Assembly: GCF_963662735.1 (NCBI RefSeq) | Contig: NZ_OY759744.1 | Location: 2,026,153 to 2,090,152 of the forward strand | Source: an uncultured Methanoregula sp. | GTDB taxonomy: Archaea; Halobacteriota; Methanomicrobia; Methanomicrobiales; Methanospirillaceae | Direction of reading: 5' to 3' | DNA: 64,000 nucleotides | Shown: in pieces, positions 1 through 9,104 of the stretch | Numbering within the stretch: position 1 is the stretch's first letter | Layout of the letters: the number at the start of each line of letters is the position of its first letter | The notes under the pieces: generated by a model | Told to the model about the DNA's origin: nothing | Database searches by the model: none | Seen by the model: only the letters and a program-made list of their open reading frames with translations | Program-made: the position numbers and the translations under genes

Positions 1-52
1 CAGAATCTTTGAAGAATCGTTTTTAGTCCGGTACACCGGAAAAAAGAAGAGT

Positions 53-709
53 TCAGGGAATTTTTGCGTACGCTTTCTCGGCAAGCGAAGTAACCGCTTC
101 CATGCTGGCACCCGGTCCGCTCATCCGGATGACCTCGAAAATATCTCCCTTCGAGAACGCAATCTCCGCCACATCTGATTTCAGTTCGGCCGATACATCG
201 TGGTGCTCGGATCCGGTCACGAGCGGGTTGACATTGGTGGGCTTGATGTAGAGTCCCGCGGGTGCCTTGCCGACAAATCCCCTGCCCGTAAAGTTGGCAG
301 TTCCCATGGTGATGTTGGTGTATTCCAGGTCGGTATCTGACCGGTCCTGCGTGTCGGCCATGACCATCAGGTTCGGTATGTTCGCGGACGGGTACACGGC
401 AATGGACTGGATAATTTCGGATGGCACACCGTTCGCACCGGCCGGGCCGGTGTACCGCACCGTGTAGCCACCCTGCCAGCCAAGATCGCGGGCCAGTTTC
501 CCGACATCGGCCGGGTTCTTTGCTGCAGACGACACGAGCGTGAAATTCTGCGGCACATCAGCCGGCGTAAGGGCGAGCTTTGACAGGTCGGTAGAGGATG
601 CAGCCGGTGTGGTTGCGGGGGATGCTGACTGCTGCGTCCCTGTGCATCCTGCGCCAAGGATTGCTGCACAGGCAACAAGAGAGAGAACCAGGTACACTAT
701 GGCCTTCAT
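53..709 (-). CDS. Predicted membrane-anchored lipoprotein, unknown function
   Basis: A 218-residue exported protein. The N-terminus has one positive residue, a hydrophobic stretch and a lipobox-like LGAGC ending at about Cys22, so it is probably lipid-anchored on the outer face of the membrane. A Ser/Thr/Pro/Ala-rich linker (about residues 26-42) leads into a globular domain with no motif I recognise. It reads away from the hem operon and is separated from the DUF2769 gene by about 80 bases. The localisation follows from the lipobox; the function is unknown. Confidence 0.75.
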   Translation of the reverse strand: MKAIVYLVLSLVACAAILGAGCTGTQQSASPATTPAASSTDLSKLALTPADVPQNFTLVSSAAKNPADVGKLARDLGWQGGYTVRYTGPAGANGVPSEIIQSIAVYPSANIPNLMVMADTQDRSDTDLEYTNITMGTANFTGRGFVGKAPAGLYIKPTNVNPLVTGSEHHDVSAELKSDVAEIAFSKGDIFEVIRMSGPGASMEAVTSLAEKAYAKIP

Positions 710-788
710 AGGTACTGATCGTGCAATCTTTTTTTAAAAGGGTATTCATTTATCCCCGGCTGCAGGGCCAGCCGATCTTTGTGGCAGG

Positions 789-1025
789 TCAGCGTGGCTG
801 GCGGCCTTTGCCCCCGGCACAGAAATACGTGGTCAGGGTTTTGTCAGTCGGATGAACCGGGCATGTCGGGCACGAACAGCCTTTCAGGTCAAACATGCAG
901 TTGGGCGTTTTCCCCCGCACGCAGAACATGAACTCATCGTTTGCCCGCAGGCACTCACTGTAACTGGGGCACGGCTCGCAGATACATCCGCCCCTCTTCC
1001 CGATCTCCTGGTTTTGTCCTGGCAT
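789..1025 (-). CDS. Small cysteine-rich DUF2769-type protein
   Basis: A 78-residue protein with nine or ten cysteines arranged in short motifs such as CICEPCPSYSEC and CSCPTCPVH. This pattern matches the DUF2769 family of small proteins common in methanogens, which probably bind metal or an Fe-S cluster. There is no signal peptide or membrane segment, so it should be cytoplasmic. The family has no established function. Assignment rests on cysteine spacing only. Confidence 0.7.
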   Translation of the reverse strand: MPGQNQEIGKRGGCICEPCPSYSECLRANDEFMFCVRGKTPNCMFDLKGCSCPTCPVHPTDKTLTTYFCAGGKGRQPR

Positions 1026-1192
1026 AGAACCATCCCGTACTTCCCGCGATTCCCGGGATCAACAACCAGAGTATCGCATCCCCCGGCTAATGAATCCATG
1101 CCTGCATGCCCGGTCCGGAAAAGCCGCCGGCCCGTACTGCATACCCGGATCATTTGTTTTTTTCATCGATCCGGTAGTATGGATACTCTACA

Positions 1193-1203
1193 ACTATATA
1201 CGA
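1193..1203 (+). promoter_or_regulatory. TATA-box-like element of the hem operon
   Basis: An AT-rich run (ACTATATACGA) stands in a GC-rich gap about 50-60 bases before the hemB start. A start of transcription about 25 bases downstream would leave a short leader of roughly 30 bases. It is the best promoter candidate for hemB-hemL-hemC-cobA; found by eye. Confidence 0.4.
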
Positions 1204-1252
1204 TAAATTTTCAAACTGTATCTAACCAGACAGCAGGACGTTGTGGTATACC

Positions 1253-2233
1253 GTGTTTCCCGAACGACGAATGAGACGAAGGAGGACAAGGCATATCCAG
1301 CCTCTCCTGCGCGAGGTCACGCTCTCGAAAGATGACCTGATCGCTCCCCTTTTTGTTGATGAGTCCTTGACAGCACCGAAACCGATCGAGGCCATGCCCG
1401 GCCAGTTCCGGTACCCGGTTGCGGATAGTGCGGCGGTTGCACGGGACCTGTGGGCGCTTGGGATCCGGGCCGTCCTCATCTTCGGCATTCCCCGGGACAA
1501 GGACGCCGGCGGCAGTTCTGCCTATCACCCGGAAGGCGTTGTGCAGCAGGCCGTGCGGCGGATCAAGGCGGAAGTCAAGGACATGGTCGTGATAACGGAC
1601 GTGTGTGCCTGCGAGTACACGGACCACGGGCACTGCGGGATTGTCGGCGAGACCCGGAATGGTCCCGACCTTCTCAACGATCCCTCGCTCGAATTGATGA
1701 ACCGGATCGCGATCAGCCATGCCCGGAGCGGGGCGGATATCGTAGCCCCGTCCTGCATGCTTGACGGCATGGTCGGCTCGATCCGGGCAGCGCTTGACGA
1801 TGAGGGATTTGAGGAAGTGCTCATCATGTCCTACTCCACCAAGTTCGCCTCGGTGCTGTACGGCCCGTTCCGGGAAGCCGCGGATTCCGGTTTCTCGTTT
1901 GGCGACCGCTCGACCTACCAGATCCATCCTGGCAACCGGCAGGAAGCGCTCCTCGAATCCCAGATGGATGCGGACGAGGGCGCCGATATCCTGATGGTCA
2001 AGCCGGCCAGTTTCTACCTCGATATCCTTGCAGAGATCTCCGTCCTCGGCCTGCCAACAGCTGCCTACCAGGTGAGCGGGGAATATTCCATGATCAAGGC
2101 CGCTGCAGCAAACGGCTGGCTCAAGGAAAAAGAGGCTGTCCTTGAGAGCCTCACCTGCATCAAGCGTGCAGGAGCGGACCTGATCATCACGTATTTTGCT
2201 GCGGATGCAGCCAGGTGGCTTGATGAAGCCTGA
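1253..2233 (+). CDS. hemB: Porphobilinogen synthase (delta-aminolevulinate dehydratase)
   Basis: HemB condenses two 5-aminolevulinates into porphobilinogen, the pyrrole for F430, cobamides and siroheme. The metal site is visible as [13 protein letters not shown], the Cys-rich zinc type, and the Schiff-base lysines lie in [17 protein letters not shown] and [11 protein letters not shown]. The frame is open to a TTG at 1241. I prefer the GTG at 1253 because it gives the usual MFPERRMRR beginning (326 residues); ATG 1271 is the alternative. It is the first gene of an operon in which each gene overlaps the next by about 10 bases. hemA, the usual upstream neighbour in many methanogens, is absent. 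Confidence 0.95.
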   Translation: MFPERRMRRRRTRHIQPLLREVTLSKDDLIAPLFVDESLTAPKPIEAMPGQFRYPVADSAAVARDLWALGIRAVLIFGIPRDKDAGGSSAYHPEGVVQQAVRRIKAEVKDMVVITDVCACEYTDHGHCGIVGETRNGPDLLNDPSLELMNRIAISHARSGADIVAPSCMLDGMVGSIRAALDDEGFEEVLIMSYSTKFASVLYGPFREAADSGFSFGDRSTYQIHPGNRQEALLESQMDADEGADILMVKPASFYLDILAEISVLGLPTAAYQVSGEYSMIKAAAANGWLKEKEAVLESLTCIKRAGADLIITYFAADAARWLDEA

Positions 2234-3473
2234 ATCAAGCGAGCAGTTGTTTGCGCTCGCAAAGACCCTGATGCCCGGCGGCGTCAGCAGCCCGGTCAGG
2301 GCCATCAAGCCGTACCCGTTTTACACGGCACAAGCGTCCGGCTCCCACCTGACCACCGTCGATGGCAAGACCCTCCTTGACTGCTGCATGGCCTATGGTC
2401 CGCTCATCCTCGGTCATGCACACCCGCATATACGGGAAGCCATCGGGAACCAGCTCCAGGACGGCTGGCTCTACGGCACCCCCTCCCCCCTCGAACCGGT
2501 ATTTGCGAAGATGATCACGGGAGATCACCCGGGCATGGACATGGTCCGGTTCGTATCAAGCGGTTCCGAGGCAACGATGGCCGCCATTCGGCTCGCCCGG
2601 GGATTCACGAAAAAGTCGGATATCGTGAAGATCGAAGGCGGTTTCCACGGCGCCCACGATGCGGTGCTGGTCAAAGCCGGCTCCGGCGCAACAACAACCG
2701 GTGTCCCTGACTCAGCGGGGGTGCTCGCCGATCTCGTGGCCCACACCCGGCAGGTGCCCTACAATGATGCCGAAGCGCTTGAAACCCTGCTCTCCACCCA
2801 TAAGGACGTGGCAGCGCTCATCATCGAACCGGTCCTCGGCAACATCGGGCCGGTCCTGCCGGACGGGAATTACCTCAAAGAGATCCGGGAGATAACAAAA
2901 GCCCACGATGTTCTCCTGATCTTCGATGAAGTGATCACGGGCTACCGGCTCGGTATCGGCGGGGCCCAGGCAAAGTTTGGCGTGAAACCCGATCTCACCA
3001 CGCTCGGCAAGATCATTGGCGGTGGGCTTCCCATCGGCGCCTTTGGCGGCCGGCGGGAGATCATGGAGCAGGTCTCGCCGCAGGGGCCGGTGTACCAGGC
3101 CGGGACGTTCTCGGGGAACCCGCTCTCGCTCACGGCAGGCATCGCGACCATCTCGTGGCTGCATGACCATGCATCCCTCTATGGCGAGTTGGACGCGAAG
3201 GGTCGGATGCTCGAAGAGTCGATCGGCCCGAAAGCCGGCGGCTCGTTTGTCCGGATCGGGTCGATGTTCAAGTATTTCTTCCGGTCCGCTCCCCCGAAAA
3301 ATTACCGGGAAGTCAAGGAGTGCGACACCGTATCCTTTGGCCGGTTCTGGTCAAAGATGCTGGATGCTGGGATCTTCCTGCCCCCGTCCCAGTTTGAGAC
3401 CAACTTCCTTTCAGCAGCGCACAGCGATCACGACATAACCACACTTGCACAGGCGTACACACAATGGCGATAA
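2223..3473 (+). CDS. hemL: Glutamate-1-semialdehyde 2,1-aminomutase
   Basis: HemL converts glutamate-1-semialdehyde to 5-aminolevulinate with pyridoxal phosphate. The protein has 416 residues, normal for the family. It shows the [12 protein letters not shown]-terminal motif, the aspartate of [12 protein letters not shown], and the PLP lysine in [15 protein letters not shown]. The ATG at 2223 overlaps the last 11 bases of hemB, which suggests translational coupling; an upstream in-frame start at 2196 lies deep in hemB and is less likely. The product feeds HemB, encoded just upstream. Confidence 0.95.
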   Translation: MKPESSEQLFALAKTLMPGGVSSPVRAIKPYPFYTAQASGSHLTTVDGKTLLDCCMAYGPLILGHAHPHIREAIGNQLQDGWLYGTPSPLEPVFAKMITGDHPGMDMVRFVSSGSEATMAAIRLARGFTKKSDIVKIEGGFHGAHDAVLVKAGSGATTTGVPDSAGVLADLVAHTRQVPYNDAEALETLLSTHKDVAALIIEPVLGNIGPVLPDGNYLKEIREITKAHDVLLIFDEVITGYRLGIGGAQAKFGVKPDLTTLGKIIGGGLPIGAFGGRREIMEQVSPQGPVYQAGTFSGNPLSLTAGIATISWLHDHASLYGELDAKGRMLEESIGPKAGGSFVRIGSMFKYFFRSAPPKNYREVKECDTVSFGRFWSKMLDAGIFLPPSQFETNFLSAAHSDHDITTLAQAYTQWR

Positions 3474-4354
3474 CCATAGGAACGCGGGGCAGCAAGCTCG
3501 CCCTGGCTCAGACAACAACGGTCTGCAAAAAACTCGAGGCGCTGGGCATCGAGACAAAGACCGTAGTCATCAACACGCAGGGTGACACCTCAACGCAGGT
3601 CCCGCTCCACGAGATCGGCGGCCAGGGCGTTTTTGTCCGGGCGCTTGACGATGCCATCCTTGCCGGGGATATTGACTGCGCAGTGCACAGCATGAAAGAT
3701 ATCCCGGCCTACCGCCCGAGCGGGCTTTTCACATCGGCTATACTCAAGCGTGATTCGGCTGCGGATTACCTGGCATACAACGGTTCGATTGGAGGCGTCC
3801 GGATCATCGGCACCTCCAGCACCCGGCGAAAAGCCCAGCTTCTCCGGCACGACCCGGATATTACGATCCGGGAACTGCGGGGCAACGTGGATACGAGGCT
3901 CCGGAAGCTCAATGCCGGGGAATACGATGCCATCATGCTCGCGGAAGCGGGCCTCACGAGGCTTGGTCTCCGCATACCGGGCGAGCGGTTCCCGGCCGAG
4001 AAGTTCGTCCCGTCCCCCAACCAGGGAACCATCGCAGTGGTGAGCCGGGCGGACCCGTCGTTGATGGAAGTGCTCTCGGCGCTCGACCACCCGCAGACCC
4101 GGACCGATGTCATGTACGAGCGTGCCGTGATGGAGAAACTGGGTGGCGGTTGTTTCACGCCGCTTGGCATCTACTGCCGGGCCGGGCACCTGATCGCCGA
4201 AGTCCTCTCCCTTGACGGCCAGCAGACCGAACGGATCGAAGTCGATGTAACCTCTATTGAAGAAGCCCGCGAGCAGGGGCGTCAGCTGCAGGTCAGGGCC
4301 CAGGGGCTCATCGATGCAGCATACAAACAACTGGGGATTGCACATGAAGGGTAA
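3464..4354 (+). CDS. hemC: Hydroxymethylbilane synthase (porphobilinogen deaminase)
   Basis: HemC polymerises four porphobilinogens into hydroxymethylbilane. The 296-residue sequence begins with the family signature [15 protein letters not shown]. It contains [18 protein letters not shown] and the dipyrromethane-attachment cysteine in [10 protein letters not shown]. It overlaps hemL by 10 bases and cobA by 11. Uroporphyrinogen-III synthase (HemD) should act next, but no hemD is seen in the window. Confidence 0.95.
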   Translation: MAITIGTRGSKLALAQTTTVCKKLEALGIETKTVVINTQGDTSTQVPLHEIGGQGVFVRALDDAILAGDIDCAVHSMKDIPAYRPSGLFTSAILKRDSAADYLAYNGSIGGVRIIGTSSTRRKAQLLRHDPDITIRELRGNVDTRLRKLNAGEYDAIMLAEAGLTRLGLRIPGERFPAEKFVPSPNQGTIAVVSRADPSLMEVLSALDHPQTRTDVMYERAVMEKLGGGCFTPLGIYCRAGHLIAEVLSLDGQQTERIEVDVTSIEEAREQGRQLQVRAQGLIDAAYKQLGIAHEG

Positions 4355-5102
4355 AGTGTATCTGGTGGGCTCAGGCCCCGGCGCGGAAGGTCTTCTTACG
4401 CAGCGGGGGCGGGCTGTAATAGACAAGGCCGACGTGGTGCTGTTCGACCAGCTCCCGGGCGAGGAGATCCTTGCAACGCTCCCGGCAAAGGCCGAGAAGA
4501 TCGATTGCGGGAAGTTTGGCGGGAAGCATATTCTCGAACAGGACGAGATCGAGGCCCTGATGGTGGACCGGGCACAGAAAGGGAAGATCGTTGTCCGGCT
4601 CAAGGGCGGCGACCCGTTCCTGTTCGGCCGGGGCGGCGAGGAACTGGAGACCGTCCGGGCAGCCGGCATCCCGGTCGAGATGGTGCCGGGTATCTCCAGC
4701 GCACTCGCGGTACCGGCATCGATGGGAATTCCCCTGACGCACCGCAAGTACGCGTCGCAGGTCACGATCCTGACCGGCAACGAGGACCCGACCAAGCCCG
4801 AGCCTGCGCTGGACTGGAAACTGCTGGCACAGGGCCGGGGAACGATCGTTATCCTTATGGGGGTTGCCAACCTTGGAAAGATTGCCGAGGTCCTGGTACA
4901 GAACAAGAAACCTGCAACAACCCCGGTTGCGATTATCGAGCGCGGCCTCCGGAAGGATCGCCGCGTGACCACCGGCACCCTTGCCGATATCGCGGCCATT
5001 GCAAAGAAGGCGGGGGTAAAACCCCCGGCCGTGATCGTTATCGGCGATGTCGTGAACCTCTATGATCCGGAAGAGCCGGACCTGATACCCTTTGGGAGCT
5101 GA
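4344..5102 (+). CDS. cobA: Uroporphyrinogen-III C-methyltransferase (SUMT)
   Basis: SUMT adds methyl groups from S-adenosylmethionine to C2 and C7 of uroporphyrinogen III, making precorrin-2, the branch compound for siroheme, cobamides and F430. The 252-residue protein has the N-terminal loop VGSGPGAEGLLT, the SAM-binding segment VVRLKGGDPFLFGRGGEE and GMASMGIPLTH-like core residues. It is the methyltransferase domain only, without the CysG dehydrogenase/chelatase part. The start at 4344 is inside the end of hemC; an in-frame start at 4257 would add 29 unrelated residues. Confidence 0.93.
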   Translation: MKGKVYLVGSGPGAEGLLTQRGRAVIDKADVVLFDQLPGEEILATLPAKAEKIDCGKFGGKHILEQDEIEALMVDRAQKGKIVVRLKGGDPFLFGRGGEELETVRAAGIPVEMVPGISSALAVPASMGIPLTHRKYASQVTILTGNEDPTKPEPALDWKLLAQGRGTIVILMGVANLGKIAEVLVQNKKPATTPVAIIERGLRKDRRVTTGTLADIAAIAKKAGVKPPAVIVIGDVVNLYDPEEPDLIPFGS

Positions 5103-5110
5103 AATCCACT

Positions 5111-5578
5111 ATGGTTGAGTATACGAAACTATTTGAAGAAATTATCGATCGATTTGAAAAGATCGTCTATGCCGTGATCATCATCATGCTCATAGTGGTG
5201 CTGCTGGGGGCAATGTACGAGCTTGTCCAGCTCATGAAGTTGTATCTGTTGGATGAAACTCCCCTCGTCCTGGTATCGTCAGAGGTTATCGGGCTGCTTG
5301 GCGCCTTCCTGCTGGTGCTCATCGTTGTCGAACTGCTCGATACGATCAAGGCATACTTCAAGGAGAACAAGATCCACGTGGAGATCGTTATCCTGCTCGC
5401 AATAATAGCCGTGGCACGAAAAGTGCTCCTGCTTGACCGGACCGGCATCTCCCCTTCCGAATACAATTTCGAACTCATAAGTGTTGGTGTGATTGTCCTT
5501 TGCCTGACTGCCGGGTACTACCTGGTCAAAAGGGCAGGCATCACGGTTGGGCCGGACGGGATCCAGAGAAGCGGGTGA
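5111..5578 (+). CDS. PsiE-like small integral membrane protein
   Basis: A 155-residue protein with four predicted membrane helices (about residues 18-42, 58-80, 88-106 and 122-142) and a short charged N-terminus. The layout and residues around the second helix resemble the phosphate-starvation-inducible PsiE family, whose biochemical role is unknown. It begins 8 bases after cobA and may be co-transcribed with the hem genes, although nothing links it to tetrapyrroles. Confidence 0.7.
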   Translation: MVEYTKLFEEIIDRFEKIVYAVIIIMLIVVLLGAMYELVQLMKLYLLDETPLVLVSSEVIGLLGAFLLVLIVVELLDTIKAYFKENKIHVEIVILLAIIAVARKVLLLDRTGISPSEYNFELISVGVIVLCLTAGYYLVKRAGITVGPDGIQRSG

Positions 5579-5733
5579 GGTTTTTCCTTCCCCGGGCATT
5601 TTTTAAACAACCTGAATTTTTTTACCCGTCTTCCTGCGTTTCAGCCAGATTTTTCCCGAAAACCGTATTGGATTTCGCGGATGGGCTGGTATTATTTACA
5701 CTTTTTTTATTCTTTTATTTGCTATTCCGAACA

Positions 5734-5746
5734 AATTATATATATC
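5734..5746 (+). promoter_or_regulatory. Strong TATA box of the archaellin gene
   Basis: The run AATTATATATATC lies about 70 bases before the archaellin ATG, downstream of a T-rich stretch. It is the clearest TATA element in the first 10 kb and fits a strongly transcribed monocistronic gene. Confidence 0.5.
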
Positions 5747-5806
5747 ATCGGCACGATGCATCTCACAAGGGCTCTGGATCTCCCATCAGCTCATGTCAGG
5801 TGAATC

Positions 5807-6376
5807 ATGAAAATATTCAGAAATGATAGAGCGTTCACCGGTCTCGAAGCGGCAATTGTGCTCATTGCATTCGTTGTCGTTGCGGCGGTGTTCTCGTACG
5901 TGGTGCTCGGCGCCGGTTTCTTCACAACCCAGAAGAGCCAGGAAGTCGTCCACACGGGTGTACAGCAGGCGAGTTCGACCCTTGAAATCGTTGGTAATAT
6001 CTATGGCACCGGTACGCCGGCAACGTCAATCGATACCATCAATTTCTCGGCTGCGTTAGCCCCCGGCGGAACGCCGGTCGACTTTGACAAGGTTGTCATT
6101 ACCTACAGTAATTCATCGACCCTCGAAACACTGACCCGTGTCGGGAAAGGACAAACACCAGGTGCGGGACAATGGTCCATTGCCACGGTTCAGAACGAAG
6201 TTACGGTGGATGATGTTCTTGAAAAAGGCGAACAGTTCGATGTTATGGCAACGCCAACCCACGCGATTCTCAAGAACGATCAGTTCTCGCTGGAGATCAA
6301 ACCGGCCGTTGGTGCGGCACTCGGTATCACCCGTACAGCTCCCGCTTCAATCCAGAAAGTGAATGTCATTTACTAA
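5807..6376 (+). CDS. Archaellin (archaeal flagellin) / type IV pilin-like protein
   Basis: A 189-residue filament subunit. The N-terminus has a short basic leader followed by FTGLEAAIVLIAFVVVAAVF, the class III signal sequence cut by the FlaK/PibD peptidase just before FTG. The hydrophobic helix that follows forms the filament core. The rest is Ser/Thr-rich and acidic like archaellins of Methanomicrobiales. The gene stands alone with its own TATA box and a T-run after the stop. No fla/arl motor genes are in the window, so the assembly machinery must be elsewhere. Confidence 0.85.
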   Translation: MKIFRNDRAFTGLEAAIVLIAFVVVAAVFSYVVLGAGFFTTQKSQEVVHTGVQQASSTLEIVGNIYGTGTPATSIDTINFSAALAPGGTPVDFDKVVITYSNSSTLETLTRVGKGQTPGAGQWSIATVQNEVTVDDVLEKGEQFDVMATPTHAILKNDQFSLEIKPAVGAALGITRTAPASIQKVNVIY

Positions 6377-6377
6377 T

Positions 6378-6386
6378 CTTTTTTTG
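6378..6386 (+). terminator. T-rich terminator after archaellin
   Basis: A CTTTTTTTG run starts two bases after the archaellin stop codon, in the short gap before a convergent gene. Archaeal RNA polymerase stops at such T-runs, assisted by FttA. Confidence 0.4.
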
Positions 6387-6454
6387 ACCCTGCTTTGACT
6401 GCTCCCGGGATGAACCCGGATCCGGTGTGCAGGAAATACGTGCCTGTGGGATCA

Positions 6455-7690
6455 TCACGGGCTGATGTGCCTCTTCCCGATCATTGTCCCGGCCAGGAAC
6501 CCGGTCGAGAACGCAGCCTGCAGGTTGTATCCCCCGGTATCCCCGTCAACATCCAGCACTTCCCCGGCAAAATACAGGCCCGGCACGATCTTTGATTCCA
6601 TGGTCTTCTGGTTCACGTCATCGAGTGCAACCCCGCCCCGGGTCACCATGGCAACGGAATATTCGCCGAGAGCGGTGACTGTCAGCGGAAACTCCGTGCA
6701 GTTCGTCACCAGTGCTGCCCGAAGGTTCGCAGAGAAGTGGGCGCACTTGAGATCCTCTTCAATGCCGGAGAGTTTCAACAGTTTCCGGTTCAGCCGTTCG
6801 GGAATCGGGTACTTCGCAAGGATCGTGCTTACCTGCCAGCCGGTATTTTCCGCTGCCCGCTTCGCAATGTCGGCCGCAAACTCCTCGCGGCGCATGGGGC
6901 CGGCAAACGAGAGCCGGATTACATCGCCCGGCCGGATGTCCCGCGAGGCATCGAGGATGCCCGGCCCGGACAAGCCAAGGTGCGTAAAGAGGACATCCCC
7001 GGCGTAATCGCCCGCTTTTTTGCCCTCCCGCCATACTGTGAAGTGCATTCCTTCGAACGAGATACCCGCAAGGGCTGCGAACGGGAAGGGACGGATCAGG
7101 AGCGGGGCAAGGGCGGGTGCAATATCCGTTACCGGCTGGCCGAGCCCGGCAACAAGGCGGTACCCGTCCCCGGTAGTCCCGCACTTCGGGTACGATGCCC
7201 CTCCCGTGGTAATGACCACCACGGGAGTTCGGTACGTGGCGATCCCGGTCGCGACCGCGAACGATTCACCGCTCCGGGCAAGACCGGTGACCGGTTCATT
7301 GCACCGTATGGTCACACCCTGCTTCCTGCATTCTGCAAGAAGGATCTCCAGTACATCGGCAGAGCTCCGCGTTGCCGGGAAGATCTTGCCGTTCTCTTCC
7401 GTCATCACCGGAAGCCCCCTGTCACGGAAAAAACCGGTGAGATCCTGGTTCGTGAAAGACATGAGGGCCGGTTTCAAAAATTTCCCGTGGTCGCCGTAAT
7501 GGGTGGCGAAATCCCGGATTTCCCCGTCATGCGTGATATTGCACTGCCCGGACCCGGCCAGCAGGAGTTTCGCGCCGGGCTGGGCATTTTTCTCAAGAAG
7601 GAGAACCCGGCAACCGGCAGCGGCCGCATGGATTGCGCAAAAGAGGCCGGCCGGCCCTCCCCCGATAATGACGCACTCTGGCTCCTCCAT
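6455..7690 (-). CDS. FAD-dependent oxidoreductase, HI0933/BaiN-RdsA family
   Basis: A 411-residue flavoprotein. The N-terminal FAD motif is VIIGGGPAGLFCAIHAA, followed by GAKLLLAGSGQCNITH, a signature of the HI0933-like family. The C-terminus carries the second FAD contact, GLYFAGEVLDVDGDTGGYN. Bacterial relatives reduce bile-acid intermediates or unknown substrates; the archaeal substrate is unknown. It converges on the archaellin gene and is divergent from a sensor kinase, so it is probably monocistronic. Confidence 0.85.
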   Translation of the reverse strand: MEEPECVIIGGGPAGLFCAIHAAAAGCRVLLLEKNAQPGAKLLLAGSGQCNITHDGEIRDFATHYGDHGKFLKPALMSFTNQDLTGFFRDRGLPVMTEENGKIFPATRSSADVLEILLAECRKQGVTIRCNEPVTGLARSGESFAVATGIATYRTPVVVITTGGASYPKCGTTGDGYRLVAGLGQPVTDIAPALAPLLIRPFPFAALAGISFEGMHFTVWREGKKAGDYAGDVLFTHLGLSGPGILDASRDIRPGDVIRLSFAGPMRREEFAADIAKRAAENTGWQVSTILAKYPIPERLNRKLLKLSGIEEDLKCAHFSANLRAALVTNCTEFPLTVTALGEYSVAMVTRGGVALDDVNQKTMESKIVPGLYFAGEVLDVDGDTGGYNLQAAFSTGFLAGTMIGKRHISP

Positions 7691-7889
7691 AATTCACTCC
7701 TACAGATCAATGCCGGTGCATCCCAGATGAATTATTCTGTCAGAACTCCTTTCAGCGGTTCCCGGAAAAAACCGTGCAGAGCCGTACGACCCCGACCGTC
7801 CGCACGGTGGTTTTTGCTATCCTTTCACGGAATATCCATCAAGCGGTAAGAAAACATCTAAAACAATCCCGTCCAAGATTGCTTATCGG

Positions 7890-9023
7890 ATGCCAACAGG
7901 AATAAAAATTCCGGAAAACGAGCTGCCCGGTGAAGAGATCGTGCGGGACTATGAGCTCAGATACCGCATGATGGCAGAGAACACTGCCCTGGGAATGTTC
8001 CTCGTGACCTCCGGCCCGGAGGGGCGGATACTCTCCGTAAACCGGGTCATAGGCCGGATGCTCGGGTACGACCGGCCGGAAGATCTTGTCGGCAAACCCG
8101 CAAGCGAGCTGTTTATCTGGTCCCGCGAGATCGGAGATCTTGAATCCGATCTTGTGAAGGAAGGGTCTGTTGTCGGCAGAGAAATCTGCCTGAAACTTAA
8201 AGACGGGTCGGAGCTCTGGGTTTCGTTCCAGGCCTGGAAACTGGGAACTACTGACAACGGACTCATGATACTGGAAGGTTTTGTCGAGGATATCACCGAA
8301 CGCAGGGTATCTGAACAGGAGATGCACTTCCATGATTCCGAGCTGAACCGGTACGCCCTTGCGCTTGCCCAGGCAAACAAGAAACTCAACCTTCTTTCGA
8401 GCATCACCCGGCATGATATCCTCAATAAGCTCACCGGCCTTGGGGGATACATGGAACTGATGAAAATGGATTTTTCAGATCCCAAACTCCACGAATACCT
8501 CACGATCCAGGAAGATATCCTCCAGGTAATCGTCCACCAGATCCAGTTCACGAAGGACTACCAGGGTATCGGCGTAGAGTCTCCCCAGTGGTTTAATGTA
8601 AAAGAGACTATCCTGGTGGCGACCGGGGGCCTGACGCTCCCACCGGGAACCCTTTCTGTTGAGACCGGCGATCTCTGGATATATGCAGATCCGATGCTCG
8701 AGAAAGTTTTCTACAACCTTATCGAGAATGCCCTCCGGCATGGCGGGAACCTGACCCGGATCGCGTTCACAACAGAAGTTTCCAATGATACAGCCCGGAT
8801 CATCTGCGAGGATAACGGTTGCGGCGTTCCGGAACAGTTCAAGGAAGCAATCTTTGTCCGCAGGCATTTTAAAAATACCGGCTTTGGCCTTTTCCTTTCA
8901 CGTGAGATCCTGGGCATCACCGGCCTCTCGATCCTGGAGAATGGCGTTCCCGGCAAAGGTGCGCGGTTTGTAATAACCGTTCCCCGGGGATATTTCCGGT
9001 CGGGGATGCAGGCCGGTGAATAA
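7890..9023 (+). CDS. PAS-domain sensor histidine kinase (soluble)
   Basis: A 377-residue kinase without membrane helices. One PAS domain occupies about residues 20-140 and ends in FVEDITERR. A helical dimerisation segment follows with the phosphoacceptor motif SSITRHDILNKLTGL (His near 172). The C-terminal HATPase domain has the N-box FYNLIENALRHGG, EDNGCGVP and the lid region TGFGLFLSREILG. The same helix-ATPase core occurs in the kinase at 52916-54250. No response regulator gene is adjacent. Confidence 0.88.
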   Translation: MPTGIKIPENELPGEEIVRDYELRYRMMAENTALGMFLVTSGPEGRILSVNRVIGRMLGYDRPEDLVGKPASELFIWSREIGDLESDLVKEGSVVGREICLKLKDGSELWVSFQAWKLGTTDNGLMILEGFVEDITERRVSEQEMHFHDSELNRYALALAQANKKLNLLSSITRHDILNKLTGLGGYMELMKMDFSDPKLHEYLTIQEDILQVIVHQIQFTKDYQGIGVESPQWFNVKETILVATGGLTLPPGTLSVETGDLWIYADPMLEKVFYNLIENALRHGGNLTRIAFTTEVSNDTARIICEDNGCGVPEQFKEAIFVRRHFKNTGFGLFLSREILGITGLSILENGVPGKGARFVITVPRGYFRSGMQAGE

Positions 9024-9104
9024 CAGCAATCTGCAGTCCCGTCCACTCACGGTTTTTTAAGGGGCCCGTGCTTACAGCGAACTATCACAAATCCGGTGTG
9101 TCTC

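Noticed and set aside
1211..2308. 365-codon open frame on the minus strand opposite hemB
   Set aside because: It is the mirror of a GC-rich coding sequence with clear HemB motifs, and its translation has no recognisable domain and an unnatural Arg/His/Pro composition.
3590..4999. 469-codon minus-strand frame opposite hemC and cobA
   Set aside because: It crosses two well-supported genes and has Ser/Arg/Pro-rich low-information sequence, as expected for a shadow frame.
6737..7849. 370-codon plus-strand frame opposite the flavoprotein gene
   Set aside because: The minus strand encodes an intact FAD protein with both family motifs; the plus frame is its shadow.
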